A stretch of DNA of 25,373 nucleotides from Prevotella sp. CAG:1185 (GTDB lineage Bacteria > Bacteroidota > Bacteroidia > Bacteroidales > Bacteroidaceae), in contig HF992580.1 in assembly GCA_000436695.1 (NCBI GenBank), positions 1-25,373 of the forward strand. The letters run 5' to 3'. Under the pieces are notes generated by a model. It was not told where the DNA came from and did not search any database. It saw nothing but the letters and a program-made list of their open reading frames with translations. Made by a program: the position numbers and the translations under genes. This document shows, piece by piece, positions 8,934 through 17,592 of this stretch; the first letter of the stretch is position 1, and each line of letters opens with the position of its first letter.

Positions 8934-9143
8934 TTATTTATTCTTGTCCAATCTTACAGCGCGTTTACGCCTTTCCTCTCTGTCCTCATCCATTACACAA
9001 TGAATCTTGTTCTTGCGCAAGCCCGGATTATCGCCTACATGAGGTGACGCAAACTTCCCATTCTTTAATAATATTATCTTTATGCATAGTAATATTAAAG
9101 ATATAGCAATTATTAACATGCTTATAAAGAAAGTTTCTGCCAT
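8934..9143 (-). CDS. Small conserved Bacteroidetes membrane protein
   Basis: A 69-residue protein with one transmembrane helix (roughly residues 4-25, FFISMLIIAISLILLCIKII). A basic cytoplasmic tail carries NGKFASPHVGDNPGLRKNKIHCVMDEDREERRK in two adjoining parts: NGKFASPHVGDNPGLRKN and KIHCVMDEDREERRK. The HVGxNxxLRKxxIxC pattern, including a lone Cys, is one I recognise from a conserved Bacteroidetes family with no known function. A longer reading from an ATG at 9164 is possible. However, that ATG directly abuts the TATCTTTGC promoter element and would lie upstream of the transcription start, so I place the start at 9143. It is the first gene of a two-gene unit with the Skp-like lipoprotein. 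Confidence 0.8.
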   Translation of the reverse strand: MAETFFISMLIIAISLILLCIKIILLKNGKFASPHVGDNPGLRKNKIHCVMDEDREERRKRAVRLDKNK

Positions 9144-9160
9144 TTTTCTTATTTTTGCAT

Positions 9161-9192
9161 GCAAAGATAATGCAAATCAAAGACAATACAAA
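9161..9192 (-). promoter_or_regulatory. Bacteroidetes promoter for the membrane protein/Skp pair
   Basis: On the minus strand, TTTG (9192-9189), a 19-bp spacer and TATCTTTGC (9169-9161) give an exact consensus match. It fixes the start of the downstream gene at 9143. Confidence 0.85.
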
Positions 9193-9282
9193 ACAAACTC
9201 CTTTGTTTTTGTCGTTCTGATATTGCTTATCTCAAAGTAAAAGATTGATTTATAATAAAATAACATAAATGTAACTATTATA

Positions 9283-10740
9283 ATGGAAAAAAATGAACTA
9301 AAGCCGGCAAGTGTGTTTGAGCACTTTGCACAAATCAACAAAATTCCGCGTCCGTCAAAGCACGAGGAAAAGATGATTGAGTATCTCAAGAATTTCGGTG
9401 AATCAAGAAATCTCGAGACTGTAGTTGACGAAACCGGAAATGTGGTTATCAGAAAGAAAGCATCGAAGGGATATGAGAATAAGAAGACTCTTATCCTGCA
9501 AAGCCACATGGATATGGTATGCGACAAGCTCGTTGATAAAGAAATAAACTTTGAAGAGGATCCGATTGAAACTTATGTTGACGGAGAATGGATGAAAGCC
9601 AAAGGCACAACTCTTGGTGCTGATGACGGAATTGGCTGTGCCATGCAGCTTGCCGTGCTTGACGATGATACTCTAGAGCATGGACCTGTTGAGTGTGTGT
9701 TTACAAGAGATGAGGAAACTGGTCTTACCGGTGCTAATGGCATGAAAGAAGGCTTCATGACTGGTGATATGTTGATTAATCTCGACAGTGAAGACGAAGG
9801 TCAGTTCTTTATTAGCTGTGCTGGAGGTATGACAACTATAGCCAAGTTTAAGACAGAAAGAGAAAATGCTCCTGAAGACTATTTCTTCATGAAACTTTCT
9901 CTTAAGGGACTGCATGGCGGACATAGTGGGGACGATATTAACAAGAAGTTTGCCAATGGTATTAAACTGCTTGCAAGATTTATCTATCTTATTAATGAGA
10001 AATATGGTGTTCGCCTTGTAAGTTTCAATTCCGGCCGTATGCATAATGCCATACCGCGTGATGGTGTTGTTGTTTTCGCTGTACCGGCTCAGTATAAGGA
10101 GAATGTCAGTGTTGCCTTGAATGTATTTACCAAGGAGGTTGAAGATGAGTTCCATGTAACAGAAAATGATATTCATTTCAGCCTTGAAAGTACAGATAAG
10201 GCACCTGTAGTTAAAGAACCTGTTAATACAAAATTCATTCAGGCTCTTCAGGCTGTTGACAATGGTGTGATGGCAATGTGTCAGGACGAGGCTTTGGCAT
10301 GGATGGTTGAGACTTCAAGTAATGTTGCAAGTGTTGCCACAACTGACAATGAGATTACAGTTGTTGCTTCTCAGCGTTCTAATGTAATGAGCAATCTTAC
10401 TAATATGGGTAACACCATAAAGGCTTTGTTCCAGCTTGCCGGTGCAGAGGTAACTCAGGGTGACCAATATCCTGCTTGGCAGATGAAACAAGACAGCAAA
10501 CTCACAGAAATTGTTGCTGAGACATATAGAAAGCTATTCAATAAGGAGCCACAGATCATCGGAATTCATGCTGGTTTGGAGTGTGGTCTCTTTTCTGAGA
10601 AATATCCTAACCTGGATATGGTTTCTATGGGCCCGACGCTTAGAGGCGTACATTCACCTGACGAGCGTCTTCTCATACCTACTGTCCAGGTGGTTTGGGA
10701 TCATCTCTTGGAGATAATGAAAAACATTCCTGAAAAATAA
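9283..10740 (+). CDS. pepD: Cytosolic non-specific dipeptidase (aminoacyl-histidine dipeptidase), M20C
   Basis: A 485-residue zinc peptidase that cleaves Xaa-His and many other dipeptides in the cytoplasm. Metal ligands and catalytic residues of the family are in place: His75 and Asp77 (SHMDMV), Asp114 (LGADDGIG), Glu144/Glu145 (TRDEETG), Asp168 (INLDSEDEG) and the C-terminal His457 (RGVHSPDERL). The lid domain carries LKGLHGGHSGDDINK and NSGRMHNAIPRDG. The length equals that of E. coli PepD. The ATG at 9283 follows an AT-rich leader with no convincing promoter box. A small lipoprotein gene follows 13 nt after the stop and is likely cotranscribed. Confidence 0.97.
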   Translation: MEKNELKPASVFEHFAQINKIPRPSKHEEKMIEYLKNFGESRNLETVVDETGNVVIRKKASKGYENKKTLILQSHMDMVCDKLVDKEINFEEDPIETYVDGEWMKAKGTTLGADDGIGCAMQLAVLDDDTLEHGPVECVFTRDEETGLTGANGMKEGFMTGDMLINLDSEDEGQFFISCAGGMTTIAKFKTERENAPEDYFFMKLSLKGLHGGHSGDDINKKFANGIKLLARFIYLINEKYGVRLVSFNSGRMHNAIPRDGVVVFAVPAQYKENVSVALNVFTKEVEDEFHVTENDIHFSLESTDKAPVVKEPVNTKFIQALQAVDNGVMAMCQDEALAWMVETSSNVASVATTDNEITVVASQRSNVMSNLTNMGNTIKALFQLAGAEVTQGDQYPAWQMKQDSKLTEIVAETYRKLFNKEPQIIGIHAGLECGLFSEKYPNLDMVSMGPTLRGVHSPDERLLIPTVQVVWDHLLEIMKNIPEK

Positions 10741-10753
10741 CGCTTCATTGTCA

Positions 10754-11122
10754 ATGAGACGTTATATTAAGGCTTTTGTCATCTGTCTTACAACACTTGT
10801 TGCATTAAGTTGTGGCAATCAGCATAAGGCTGAAAGTGTAGTTAAAGATTTTCTTGATGCGAATATGATGTCAGCCGACTATTCAATAAGTTTTAATGGC
10901 ATTGATTCCACAAGAAATCTCACGGACAGTATGATAAATGTAATGAAGATTAATGCGAAGAATAACAGTCTTTTCAAGAAGAATATAGCTTACGGAACAA
11001 ATAAAGGCAAGAAACCGTATATCCTGACAAAGACAAGGATTTACAATGGTAAAGACACTGTTCCATATACATTCTATCTTGACAAGACTATGCAAAATGT
11101 CATTGCCTTTAAAATGAATTGA
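10754..11122 (+). CDS. Small secreted lipoprotein, unknown function
   Basis: A 122-residue protein with a signal peptide ending ALSC-GNQ, suggesting a lipid-anchored Cys. The mature part begins KAESVVKDFLDANMMSADYSI, in two pieces KAESVVKDFLDAN and MMSADYSI. It ends with a beta-rich segment, DTVPYTFYLDKTMQNVIAFKMN, read as DTVPYTFYLDKTM then QNVIAFKMN. This layout resembles small Bacteroidetes lipoproteins with a DUF4878- or cystatin-like fold, but I cannot name the family. A TTG two codons upstream would extend it, but the ATG at 10754 is more natural. It follows pepD by 13 nt and ends before a strong terminator, so the two form an operon. Confidence 0.75.
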   Translation: MRRYIKAFVICLTTLVALSCGNQHKAESVVKDFLDANMMSADYSISFNGIDSTRNLTDSMINVMKINAKNNSLFKKNIAYGTNKGKKPYILTKTRIYNGKDTVPYTFYLDKTMQNVIAFKMN

Positions 11123-11175
11123 CGGCAAAAGATATTAAAGTGTAAATGGAATCTTAATTCCTGTAAATCAGTTTG

Positions 11176-11213
11176 GTGGTGCATCCTTTATGCGTAAGGG
11201 TGCATCACTTTTT
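11176..11213 (+). terminator. Terminator of the pepD-lipoprotein unit
   Basis: An 11-bp stem with two G-U pairs joins 11176-11186 (GTGGTGCATCC) to 11198-11208 (GGGTGCATCAC) and is followed by TTTTTGTTTTT. It lies 53 bp after the lipoprotein stop. Confidence 0.85.
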
Positions 11214-11286
11214 GTTTTTATTGGCTTTTTATGATTATTAGCTGATAAGCCATTGGTTATTAGGTTTAAGTCGAGATAACAAAATA

Positions 11287-11325
11287 CGGCTGAAAGCATT
11301 AAAATCATAAATAGATAAAACTGTA
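11287..11325 (+). repeat. Dispersed intergenic repeat, copy A (divergent)
   Basis: The core CGGCTGAAAGCAT...ATAGATAAAACTGTAT matches copies B (17593) and C (24566) over about 40 bp. It differs mainly in the middle, where AAAATCAT replaces GAATGNACA. It lies in the convergent gap between the lipoprotein gene and pyruvate kinase. No coding potential is seen. Confidence 0.6.
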
Positions 11326-11480
11326 TGCTGTATAGTAATCTTATTTTGGGACAAATATAATATGTGGCTTTCTATTTCCTAAAATGCCACCTTTTACAAT
11401 GTGAAATGCCGTATATCATAATATGTTTGGCGTGCGTTTGTATCAAATATAACAGAATGTTGCTCTATAATACAAAAAAG

Positions 11481-11540
11481 AAAATATGCCAAGATGCACA
11501 TATCAGACTATATGAAGTCCGTAGCATCTTGACATATTTT
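11481..11540 (-). terminator. Inverted repeat, probable terminator of the pyruvate kinase transcript
   Basis: The arms 11481-11497 and 11524-11540 are 17 bp with one mismatch (AAAATATGCCAAGATGC against its complement) around a 26-nt loop. On the minus strand a CTTTTTTG tract follows. It is about 130 bp past the pyruvate kinase stop, farther than usual, and the loop is large. It might therefore instead be a small structured RNA or element. The rest of the 11214-11670 gap holds repeat copy A and no credible gene. Confidence 0.55.
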
Positions 11541-11670
11541 CCGTTATTTCTCATTCTGCATACAGCCAATTATAAAGCAGTCTAAAAAATATTGTTGTTG
11601 ACCGTATGCCTGTTATGCTGACATTGTTTTATTGCTGTCTGTTCACATTACGCAGCATTCCAATCCAATT

Positions 11671-13116
11671 TTATTTTGCACTGTTGGGCAGATGAAATTC
11701 GTATGATCTGTTAAACACCTCTTTCACGGTGTTAATTTCAAGGAATGTTGTTCCCCCACCCTTACCGAAACTGCCACTAAGATATGCAATCTTGTCATCC
11801 ATGCAGAGATAGCCTTTCTGGCGCAGCATACGCAATGCTGCCAAGAACTGCTCCTGAGCGCCAATCTGCTCGTGCTGTGCCACAGGAATTACTCCGTAGC
11901 TCAGTGCCAGCCAGCGCTGAGTCTTCTCTTTGTAGCATATTGCCAACACTGGATTAGGACCTCTGAATGCAGCAAGGTTTCTTGCTGTAAGACCAGTCTT
12001 ACTGTCAGTGATAATTCCTTTCACGCCCAAACGCTTTGTTGCTTCAATGGCATTACGTGCCAGGAACTCTGTTACATCGCAGTTCTCGCTCAACGGGAAG
12101 TCCATGTTATGGTCAAACATATTGTCCTGTTCAGCCTGTTCTGCTATCGAAGCCATTGTCTTCACAGCTTCTACAGGATATTTTCCTGATGCTGTCTCAC
12201 CGCTAAGCATAAGTGCGTCAGTTCTGTAATATATAGCATTTGCGATGTCTGTAACCTCAGCACGTGTAGGACGCGGGTTGTTAATCATTGTATGCAACAT
12301 CTGTGTAGCCACGATAACAGGCTTTTTAGCGAGAATACATTTTCTGATAATCATTCTCTGTATTCCAGGAATCTTCTCGATAGGAACCTCAATACCCAGG
12401 TCACCGCGGGCAATCATTATACCATAAGAAGCCTCGATAATCTCGTCAATATTGTCAACACCCTCCTGATTCTCTATTTTTGATATAATTTTGATGTCGC
12501 TGTTATGCTCGTCAAGTATCTTCTGAACGGCCAGAACGTCTTCCTTGCTTCTTACAAATGAATGGGCAATGAAGTCGATGTCTTCGTCAATGGCCAACAA
12601 AATATTGCGCTTGTCCTTTTCTGTAAGTGCTGGCAGGTCGATGTGTACGCCTGGCACGTTTACACTCTTGTGCGCTCCGAGCTGTCCGTCGTTTTGCACC
12701 TGAGCAACAACAGCAGGGCCATTAATTCCAATAACCTTCATGTCTATGGCACCATCGTCAAACAGTATGTCGTCACCTACATGAACGTCATTTGCAAAAT
12801 TCTCATACGAAAGGTTCAGAATGTCATGTTCGGTATTCATCTCCGGGCGTCCGAAAATCTTTACTACGTCGCCTGTCTTATAGTCAATAGGTTTTTCTGT
12901 ATCAGTAGTTCTAATTTCCGGTCCTTTTGTATCAATCAGTATACCGATATGTTTGCTTACAGCACGTGTGTTTCTTATTATCTGTCTGATACCGTCTTGT
13001 GTGGCATGTGCAGTGTTCATTCTTACGATGTTCATTCCTGCGTCGAAGAGTTGACGTATAAAGTCAACGTCACACCTGCGGTCGCTTATAGAAGCTACAA
13101 TCTTAGTTTGTTTCAT
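11671..13116 (-). CDS. pyk: Pyruvate kinase
   Basis: A 481-residue glycolytic enzyme converting phosphoenolpyruvate and ADP to pyruvate and ATP. Domain A opens with TKIVASISDRRC. The substrate segment is VRMNTAHA, where most bacteria have NFSH; from memory the NTAHA form is typical of Bacteroidetes. The B-domain lid spans about 72-157. Catalytic Lys213 and metal ligands Glu215 (ISKIENQEG) and Asp239 (ARGDLG) are present. The MLHTM motif replaces the usual MLESM. The C domain is full length, without an extra phosphohistidine domain. The ATG at 13116 follows a TAnnTTTGC element by about 40 bp. dinB lies upstream on the same strand, with 74 nt between them that contain this promoter, so pyk is probably transcribed separately. 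Confidence 0.97.
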   Translation of the reverse strand: MKQTKIVASISDRRCDVDFIRQLFDAGMNIVRMNTAHATQDGIRQIIRNTRAVSKHIGILIDTKGPEIRTTDTEKPIDYKTGDVVKIFGRPEMNTEHDILNLSYENFANDVHVGDDILFDDGAIDMKVIGINGPAVVAQVQNDGQLGAHKSVNVPGVHIDLPALTEKDKRNILLAIDEDIDFIAHSFVRSKEDVLAVQKILDEHNSDIKIISKIENQEGVDNIDEIIEASYGIMIARGDLGIEVPIEKIPGIQRMIIRKCILAKKPVIVATQMLHTMINNPRPTRAEVTDIANAIYYRTDALMLSGETASGKYPVEAVKTMASIAEQAEQDNMFDHNMDFPLSENCDVTEFLARNAIEATKRLGVKGIITDSKTGLTARNLAAFRGPNPVLAICYKEKTQRWLALSYGVIPVAQHEQIGAQEQFLAALRMLRQKGYLCMDDKIAYLSGSFGKGGGTTFLEINTVKEVFNRSYEFHLPNSAK

Positions 13117-13157
13117 ATAAAATAAGTATACGATTATTCTTTACCTTAAAATCTGGT

Positions 13158-13166
13158 GCAAATTTA
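13158..13166 (-). promoter_or_regulatory. -7 promoter element for pyruvate kinase
   Basis: Minus-strand TAAATTTGC fits TAnnTTTGC. The nearest TTTG on the minus strand is only 14 bp farther up, so the -33 box is poor. It lies just after the dinB stop codon. Confidence 0.5.
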
Positions 13167-13190
13167 CAAAACAAATTTAACAAATGCAAG

Positions 13191-14285
13191 CTATTTTGTA
13201 GTAAAATCTTCCCAATCCTTAAACTTAAGCGTTCCTTCCACCCATTCGGGTCTTTGTCTTTCATTATGAGGATTTGAAACTGAAAGGCCAATTAATCTTA
13301 CAGGTTTTGAAGAATAGTCCACCTGTTCCATTAAAGTTTTTGCAAGAGGAAGAATGGTGTCTTTGCTGTCCAGAGGCTTTATTGATGTCATGCTTCGCGT
13401 TACCTGAACGAAGTCGTGAAACTTTACTTTCAGCGTCAGTGTATGTCCGCAAAATTTACTTTTATTAAGTCGCTCCATAAGTTCAAGCACTATGTGATAA
13501 AGCTCTATGTATATTGCCGACTTCCTGTTAAGGTCAGTCAGAAAAGTCTGTTCACACCCTACTGATTTTCTTATTCTGACAGGTTCTACAGGTCGGTCGT
13601 CAATGCCTCTCGCAAAGTTGTAATACATTTCACCGGCTTTTCCAAAGACGTCTGTAAGATGATTCATTGTGCATTGGCGCAGTTGCAGTCCGTTGAATAT
13701 TCCCATCTTGTGCATCATTGCTGCCGTCTTCGGGCCAACACCCCAAAACTTTTCTATTGGCAGTTCAGCCAGAAAGTCTAACGCCTCTTCAGAACTTACT
13801 GAAAATATTCCGTCAGGTTTGTTATAGTCGGATGCTATCTTTGCAAGAAACTTATTGTATGATATTCCCGCTGATGCAGTAAGACAAAGTTCGTTTCTGA
13901 TTCTGTCTTTTATAGCCATGGCAATGTCTTCCGGACTGCGGTCAGTCTCGCTTTCCGTCACATCCAGAAACGCTTCATCTATCGACAGCGGTTCTATCTT
14001 GTCAGTAAATGCGCAGAATATGTCATAAACCTGCATCGAGACTTCCTTATAATGTGCGTGGTTGGTAGCGACAATAGTCAGGTCAGGGCACAGTTTTTTA
14101 GCCTTAACCACCGACATTGCCGAGTGTACGCCGTATTTTCTTGCCTCATAGCTGGCTGTAGACACAACGCCTCTAGGCCCGTCAAACCCTACGATAATAG
14201 GCTTTCCGCGCAGGTCGGGATTATCTCTTTGCTCTATTGATGCAAAGAATGCATCCATGTCTATATGAATAATTCTGCGTTCCAC
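13191..14285 (-). CDS. dinB: DNA polymerase IV (Y-family translesion polymerase)
   Basis: A 364-residue low-fidelity polymerase that copies past damaged bases. Metal-binding acids are Asp9 and Asp11 (HIDMDAFF) and Asp103-Glu104 (LSIDEAFLDV). Phe14 is the likely steric gate against ribonucleotides. Helix-hairpin-helix residues GVGPKTAAMMHKMGI and a little-finger domain (SVGCEQTFLTDL to the end) follow. The tail FKDWEDFTTK lacks the canonical QLxLF-type beta-clamp motif at the very C-terminus, so clamp contact would need another segment. It starts 33 nt after the DMT transporter stop and may be cotranscribed with it. No SOS box could be recognised. Confidence 0.97.
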   Translation of the reverse strand: MERRIIHIDMDAFFASIEQRDNPDLRGKPIIVGFDGPRGVVSTASYEARKYGVHSAMSVVKAKKLCPDLTIVATNHAHYKEVSMQVYDIFCAFTDKIEPLSIDEAFLDVTESETDRSPEDIAMAIKDRIRNELCLTASAGISYNKFLAKIASDYNKPDGIFSVSSEEALDFLAELPIEKFWGVGPKTAAMMHKMGIFNGLQLRQCTMNHLTDVFGKAGEMYYNFARGIDDRPVEPVRIRKSVGCEQTFLTDLNRKSAIYIELYHIVLELMERLNKSKFCGHTLTLKVKFHDFVQVTRSMTSIKPLDSKDTILPLAKTLMEQVDYSSKPVRLIGLSVSNPHNERQRPEWVEGTLKFKDWEDFTTK

Positions 14286-14318
14286 TTTCTTAAATTAAGA
14301 GCATTCCTTTATGTTGTA

Positions 14319-15269
14319 TCATAATTTCCATCTCCAGTGCTTAACCACAACATGCCCAAGTTTGCTTATCACCATTGTAATCTTGTTTACCGTGAGTGAT
14401 TTTCCGGCAATGATAAACATTACTGCAATAAGAATCATAATCATTCCTGTTGCCATGCGTATTGTCATTTCTTCGTTAAACAGCACTACGCCTATTACCA
14501 CGGCTGTCATCGGTTCAAGTGCTCCAAGTATTGCCGTTGGCGTTGAGCCGATTTCATGGACAGCAATAACCATGAGCAGTAGAGATATCACGGTCGGGAA
14601 CAATGCCAATATTGACGCAAACATCCATTCTTTTGGATTACTCAATATGTGTATGTAATTGTCGCTTCCGCCTGCAAACGAATATACTATGATGAATATT
14701 ACCCCAATTAGCAGCACGTAGAATGTCAGCTTTATCGACGACATTCTCAGTGGCGATTTATTCACTATTATGATATACACGGCATAGGTCAATGACGAAA
14801 GCATAACCAGCAGCACGCCTGTCATGTTCAGCACATCGCCGTTATCACCTTTATACAGAAGTCCTATACCGCTCAGAGCAAGTACTATTGACAGCACTGT
14901 AACCATTGTCAGTTTTTCCTTGAAGAACACGGTCATCATTACAGCCACCATTACAGGATATACGAAAAGTAGCGTACTGGCTATGCCGGCTGCCATGTAA
15001 TGAAAGCTTAGGAACAATGTTAAAGATGATGTTACAAACAATACTCCAAGCACTGACAATACGGAAATCTCCTTCTTGGTTACGGCAAACGACTGACGCT
15101 TGAACAGCATGAACGCTGCAAGCAAGATCACCGCAAGGCTGTATCTGAAAAACAGTACGGTGTTTGTGTTTACTCCATCGGCATAAAGCGGCAGGGCGCC
15201 AAGCGGATTCAGTCCGTAACTTACTGCCGCACCAATGCCACATAAGGTTCCTTTTAATTTTGAGTTCAT
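14319..15269 (-). CDS. DMT-superfamily (EamA) membrane transporter, substrate unknown
   Basis: A 316-residue inner-membrane protein with about ten hydrophobic helices arranged as two EamA repeats of five. The first opens GTLCGIGAAVSYGLNPLGALPLY, read as GTLCGIGAAVSYGL then NPLGALPLY. The second begins near MTGVLLVMLSSLTYAVY. Repeat landmarks such as EKLTMVTVLSIVLALSGIGLL (EKLTMVTVL, SIVLALSGIGLL) and LGALEPMTAVVIGVVLFNEE (LGALEPMTAVV, IGVVLFNEE) are clear. Family members export amino acids or other metabolites; the substrate here cannot be read. A basic 20-residue tail (VVKHWRWKL) extends past the last helix. It lies 179 nt after menE with no clear terminator or promoter between, so cotranscription with the men genes is possible. 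Confidence 0.92.
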   Translation of the reverse strand: MNSKLKGTLCGIGAAVSYGLNPLGALPLYADGVNTNTVLFFRYSLAVILLAAFMLFKRQSFAVTKKEISVLSVLGVLFVTSSLTLFLSFHYMAAGIASTLLFVYPVMVAVMMTVFFKEKLTMVTVLSIVLALSGIGLLYKGDNGDVLNMTGVLLVMLSSLTYAVYIIIVNKSPLRMSSIKLTFYVLLIGVIFIIVYSFAGGSDNYIHILSNPKEWMFASILALFPTVISLLLMVIAVHEIGSTPTAILGALEPMTAVVIGVVLFNEEMTIRMATGMIMILIAVMFIIAGKSLTVNKITMVISKLGHVVVKHWRWKL

Positions 15270-15448
15270 AAAAACACTTATCGTTTTTTATCTTTGATTA
15301 TCTCAACTTTAATTCATATTATTTGTCCGGCTTACAGATGTTGTCATTATTGCTTTTCCGGTCTTCCGTCTGCCCTCCGAACAATGATGTCAGTTGTAAT
15401 ATTTTCTGTTTAATGAAATGCGGTATCAATTTGATATACAAACCATTA

Positions 15449-16420
15449 TCACAATCGTTCAACTATTTTTATAGCTTCGCTGCGTGCCGGTTTGCCAGTT
15501 TGAGTCAATGGAATGTGTTCCACCGATACATACAGTTTTGGTTGCCAGTATTTCGGCAGACAGGCCTCGCATATTTTTCTTACATTGTCCGTGTCAGTGC
15601 TTTCAACAAGCATTACAACAATCTCTCCGAACTTATGGTCGTTCTTCTTTGTTATCATGTAAGGCACTGCAAGATGTTTGCGCAACGCAGCTTCCACTTC
15701 TTCAATCTGTATCTTTATGCCTCCGCTGTCAATCACGTTGTCCTTGCGTCCCAATATGCGAAAATGCCTTCCGTCCTTGGCTATCTCTGCTATGTCGTTT
15801 GTAACTATTCTTGTTTCAGCAACTCTTGGGGCATCAATAACGAGACATCCTTCATTGTTTACGCTCACGTCAACGCTGTCAAACGGAGTGTACCAGCAAC
15901 TCGCCTCTTTTCCGCTCAGCCGTCTTAACGCAATATGCGACAGTGTTTCGGTCATTCCGTAAGTGCTCCATACGGCGTTCGGGAAATCTCTCAGATCCTT
16001 CTCCATTTTTTCGTCAACAGCACCCCCGCCAATTATCAGGTGCTTTACCTGCATCAGCAGTTCTTTTTCTTCAGGCACGTTAAGACTATTATATACCTGC
16101 ATCGGTATCATTGCGGCAAACACAGGTGCCTCCGTTAAACCTTGCAGGGGATGTCCCGACGGCTTGACGCTGATAAGTTTCAGTTTGCGTACTATTGAAC
16201 GCACCACAACCATCTTTCCGGCAATATAGTCGAGCGGCATACACAGCAGAGCGGTGTCTCCGGCCTTCAGGTTTAAGAAGTTGCAGGTTATGGTTGCACT
16301 GGCTTCCATCCTGCGTTTCTCCACCATCATGGGCTTAGGCGTACCCGTAGATCCGCTTGTGTGTACCAGTATCTTGTCCGAGCCGTTGTTCCATTCGGCA
16401 TAAAATTCGTCAAGTGTCAT
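15449..16420 (-). CDS. menE: o-Succinylbenzoate-CoA ligase, short form
   Basis: A 323-residue acyl-adenylate enzyme that activates o-succinylbenzoate to its CoA thioester in menaquinone synthesis. The P-loop HTSGSTGTPKP (20-30) sits almost at the N-terminus. The remaining AMP-binding core includes STYGMTETLSH and the hinge GRKDNVIDSGG. The catalytic Lys310 is in TQTGKPARS. Classical MenE has about 450 residues; this form lacks the N-terminal subdomain, and it also lacks the roughly 40-residue lead-in that I recall in Bacteroides. No in-frame upstream extension is available because menC ends 3 nt before the ATG. That tight spacing and the men context support the name over a generic ligase. Confidence 0.92.
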   Translation of the reverse strand: MTLDEFYAEWNNGSDKILVHTSGSTGTPKPMMVEKRRMEASATITCNFLNLKAGDTALLCMPLDYIAGKMVVVRSIVRKLKLISVKPSGHPLQGLTEAPVFAAMIPMQVYNSLNVPEEKELLMQVKHLIIGGGAVDEKMEKDLRDFPNAVWSTYGMTETLSHIALRRLSGKEASCWYTPFDSVDVSVNNEGCLVIDAPRVAETRIVTNDIAEIAKDGRHFRILGRKDNVIDSGGIKIQIEEVEAALRKHLAVPYMITKKNDHKFGEIVVMLVESTDTDNVRKICEACLPKYWQPKLYVSVEHIPLTQTGKPARSEAIKIVERL

Positions 16421-16423
16421 ATT

Positions 16424-17464
16424 TCAGTTTTTTGCGACCTTACGCCACAGTTTGTTGTCCCTTATCTCCAAAGGCATGTCTATATTGTCAGTAAAGAGCA
16501 TTCCTGTGCCGAGACCTTGCGGCATTTTTATGTCCGGTCCATATTCATGTGCAGTGAGTTGAACTATCGAGTTAAGACCAACATTGCTTTCAAGGGCACT
16601 CGTTATCCATGTCTTTATGCCTTTGTCGTTGGCCGCTTCAATCCATTCCCTGACTCCCGCCATTCCTCCGTGCAGCGACGGCTTGAGTATTATATATGCC
16701 GGCTTTATAACGTTGAGCATATATTCTTTCATGTCCGGCTCGTTCACTCCTATCAGTTCCTCGTCGAGTGCTATCGGCAGTGGCGATTCACGGCAGAGTT
16801 GTGCCATGTTGCCCCATTGATGCTGCTTGATAGGCTGCTCTATTGAATGAATTGAGTATTGTGAAAGCAGTTCCAGCTTATACAAGGCTTCGTCAAACTT
16901 GAATCCGCCGTTGGCATCAAGTCTTATTTCAAGTTCATTATGTGAGAAACGCTCACGGATATGTTTCACCATGTCAAGTTCCCTGTCAAAGTCTATGGCA
17001 CCTATTTTAAGTTTTATGCATCTGAATCCGAGTTTTATTTTCTCATCAATGCGCTGCATCATTTCCTCAAACGTTCCCATCCAGACCAGTCCGTTTATCG
17101 GTATTCCTGCTTCTCCGCGACTGAATGGTGTGTCATAGAAGTCTATGCTGCCACATTCAAAATGTTTTAGTGCGGTTTCCAGTCCGAACAGCATCGACGG
17201 ATAGTCGCGCATCTCTTTATAGTCGATACTTCCTTCGCTGACAAACTTGTCGCACATTTTGTGCAGTGTCTCTTCATAGTCAGGCTTGTAGTCACAGCTT
17301 AAATCCGGCAACGGGGCACATTCGCCTATGCCTTTTCGTCCGGGCATTTCTGGTGATGTAAGTTCAATCATCCATGACTGTCTTGTCGTATATACTCCAC
17401 GCGAAGTACCGGCCGGCTGTTTAAAATGGAATATGCGTGGCGTAATTTTTATTTCGTATTTCAT
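16424..17464 (-). CDS. menC: o-Succinylbenzoate synthase
   Basis: A 346-residue enolase-superfamily enzyme that dehydrates SHCHC to o-succinylbenzoate. The catalytic lysines are Lys151/Lys153 (CIKLKIG) and Lys261 (ILKPSLHGG). The metal ligands are Asp183 (RLDANGG), Glu209 (SIEQP) and Asp234 (ALDEEL). The N-terminal capping domain covers about 1-125. Muconate-cycloisomerase relatives look similar, but adjacency to menE decides the assignment. It begins after a 260-bp gap from menB that holds a dispersed repeat, so it may have its own promoter or depend on read-through. I found no TAnnTTTGC match in the gap. Confidence 0.95.
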   Translation of the reverse strand: MKYEIKITPRIFHFKQPAGTSRGVYTTRQSWMIELTSPEMPGRKGIGECAPLPDLSCDYKPDYEETLHKMCDKFVSEGSIDYKEMRDYPSMLFGLETALKHFECGSIDFYDTPFSRGEAGIPINGLVWMGTFEEMMQRIDEKIKLGFRCIKLKIGAIDFDRELDMVKHIRERFSHNELEIRLDANGGFKFDEALYKLELLSQYSIHSIEQPIKQHQWGNMAQLCRESPLPIALDEELIGVNEPDMKEYMLNVIKPAYIILKPSLHGGMAGVREWIEAANDKGIKTWITSALESNVGLNSIVQLTAHEYGPDIKMPQGLGTGMLFTDNIDMPLEIRDNKLWRKVAKN

Positions 17465-17592
17465 ACGTAATTCTTCCTTTATGGCATCTGTTTGTTGTGT
17501 ATAGTCTTTGAGTATGATGCCGGCTACTCATATAGGCTTGTTTCTGAAGTTCAATTTCTGTTCTTCATTTAATCCAGATTGTTATCAGGATT

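Noticed and set aside
11364..11585. A 73-residue ORF in the convergent gap before pyruvate kinase
   Set aside because: It spans the inverted repeat at 11481-11540, has an erratic Cys- and Leu-rich sequence, and has no promoter or partner; treated as non-coding.
12562..13125. A 187-residue plus-strand ORF antisense to pyruvate kinase
   Set aside because: It lies wholly within the well-supported pyk gene in the opposite direction, has no family resemblance and no promoter.
15323..15928. A 201-residue plus-strand ORF overlapping the end of menE
   Set aside because: Most of it is antisense to menE; the composition is Cys-, Phe- and Ser-rich nonsense typical of a shadow frame, and it has no recognisable motif.
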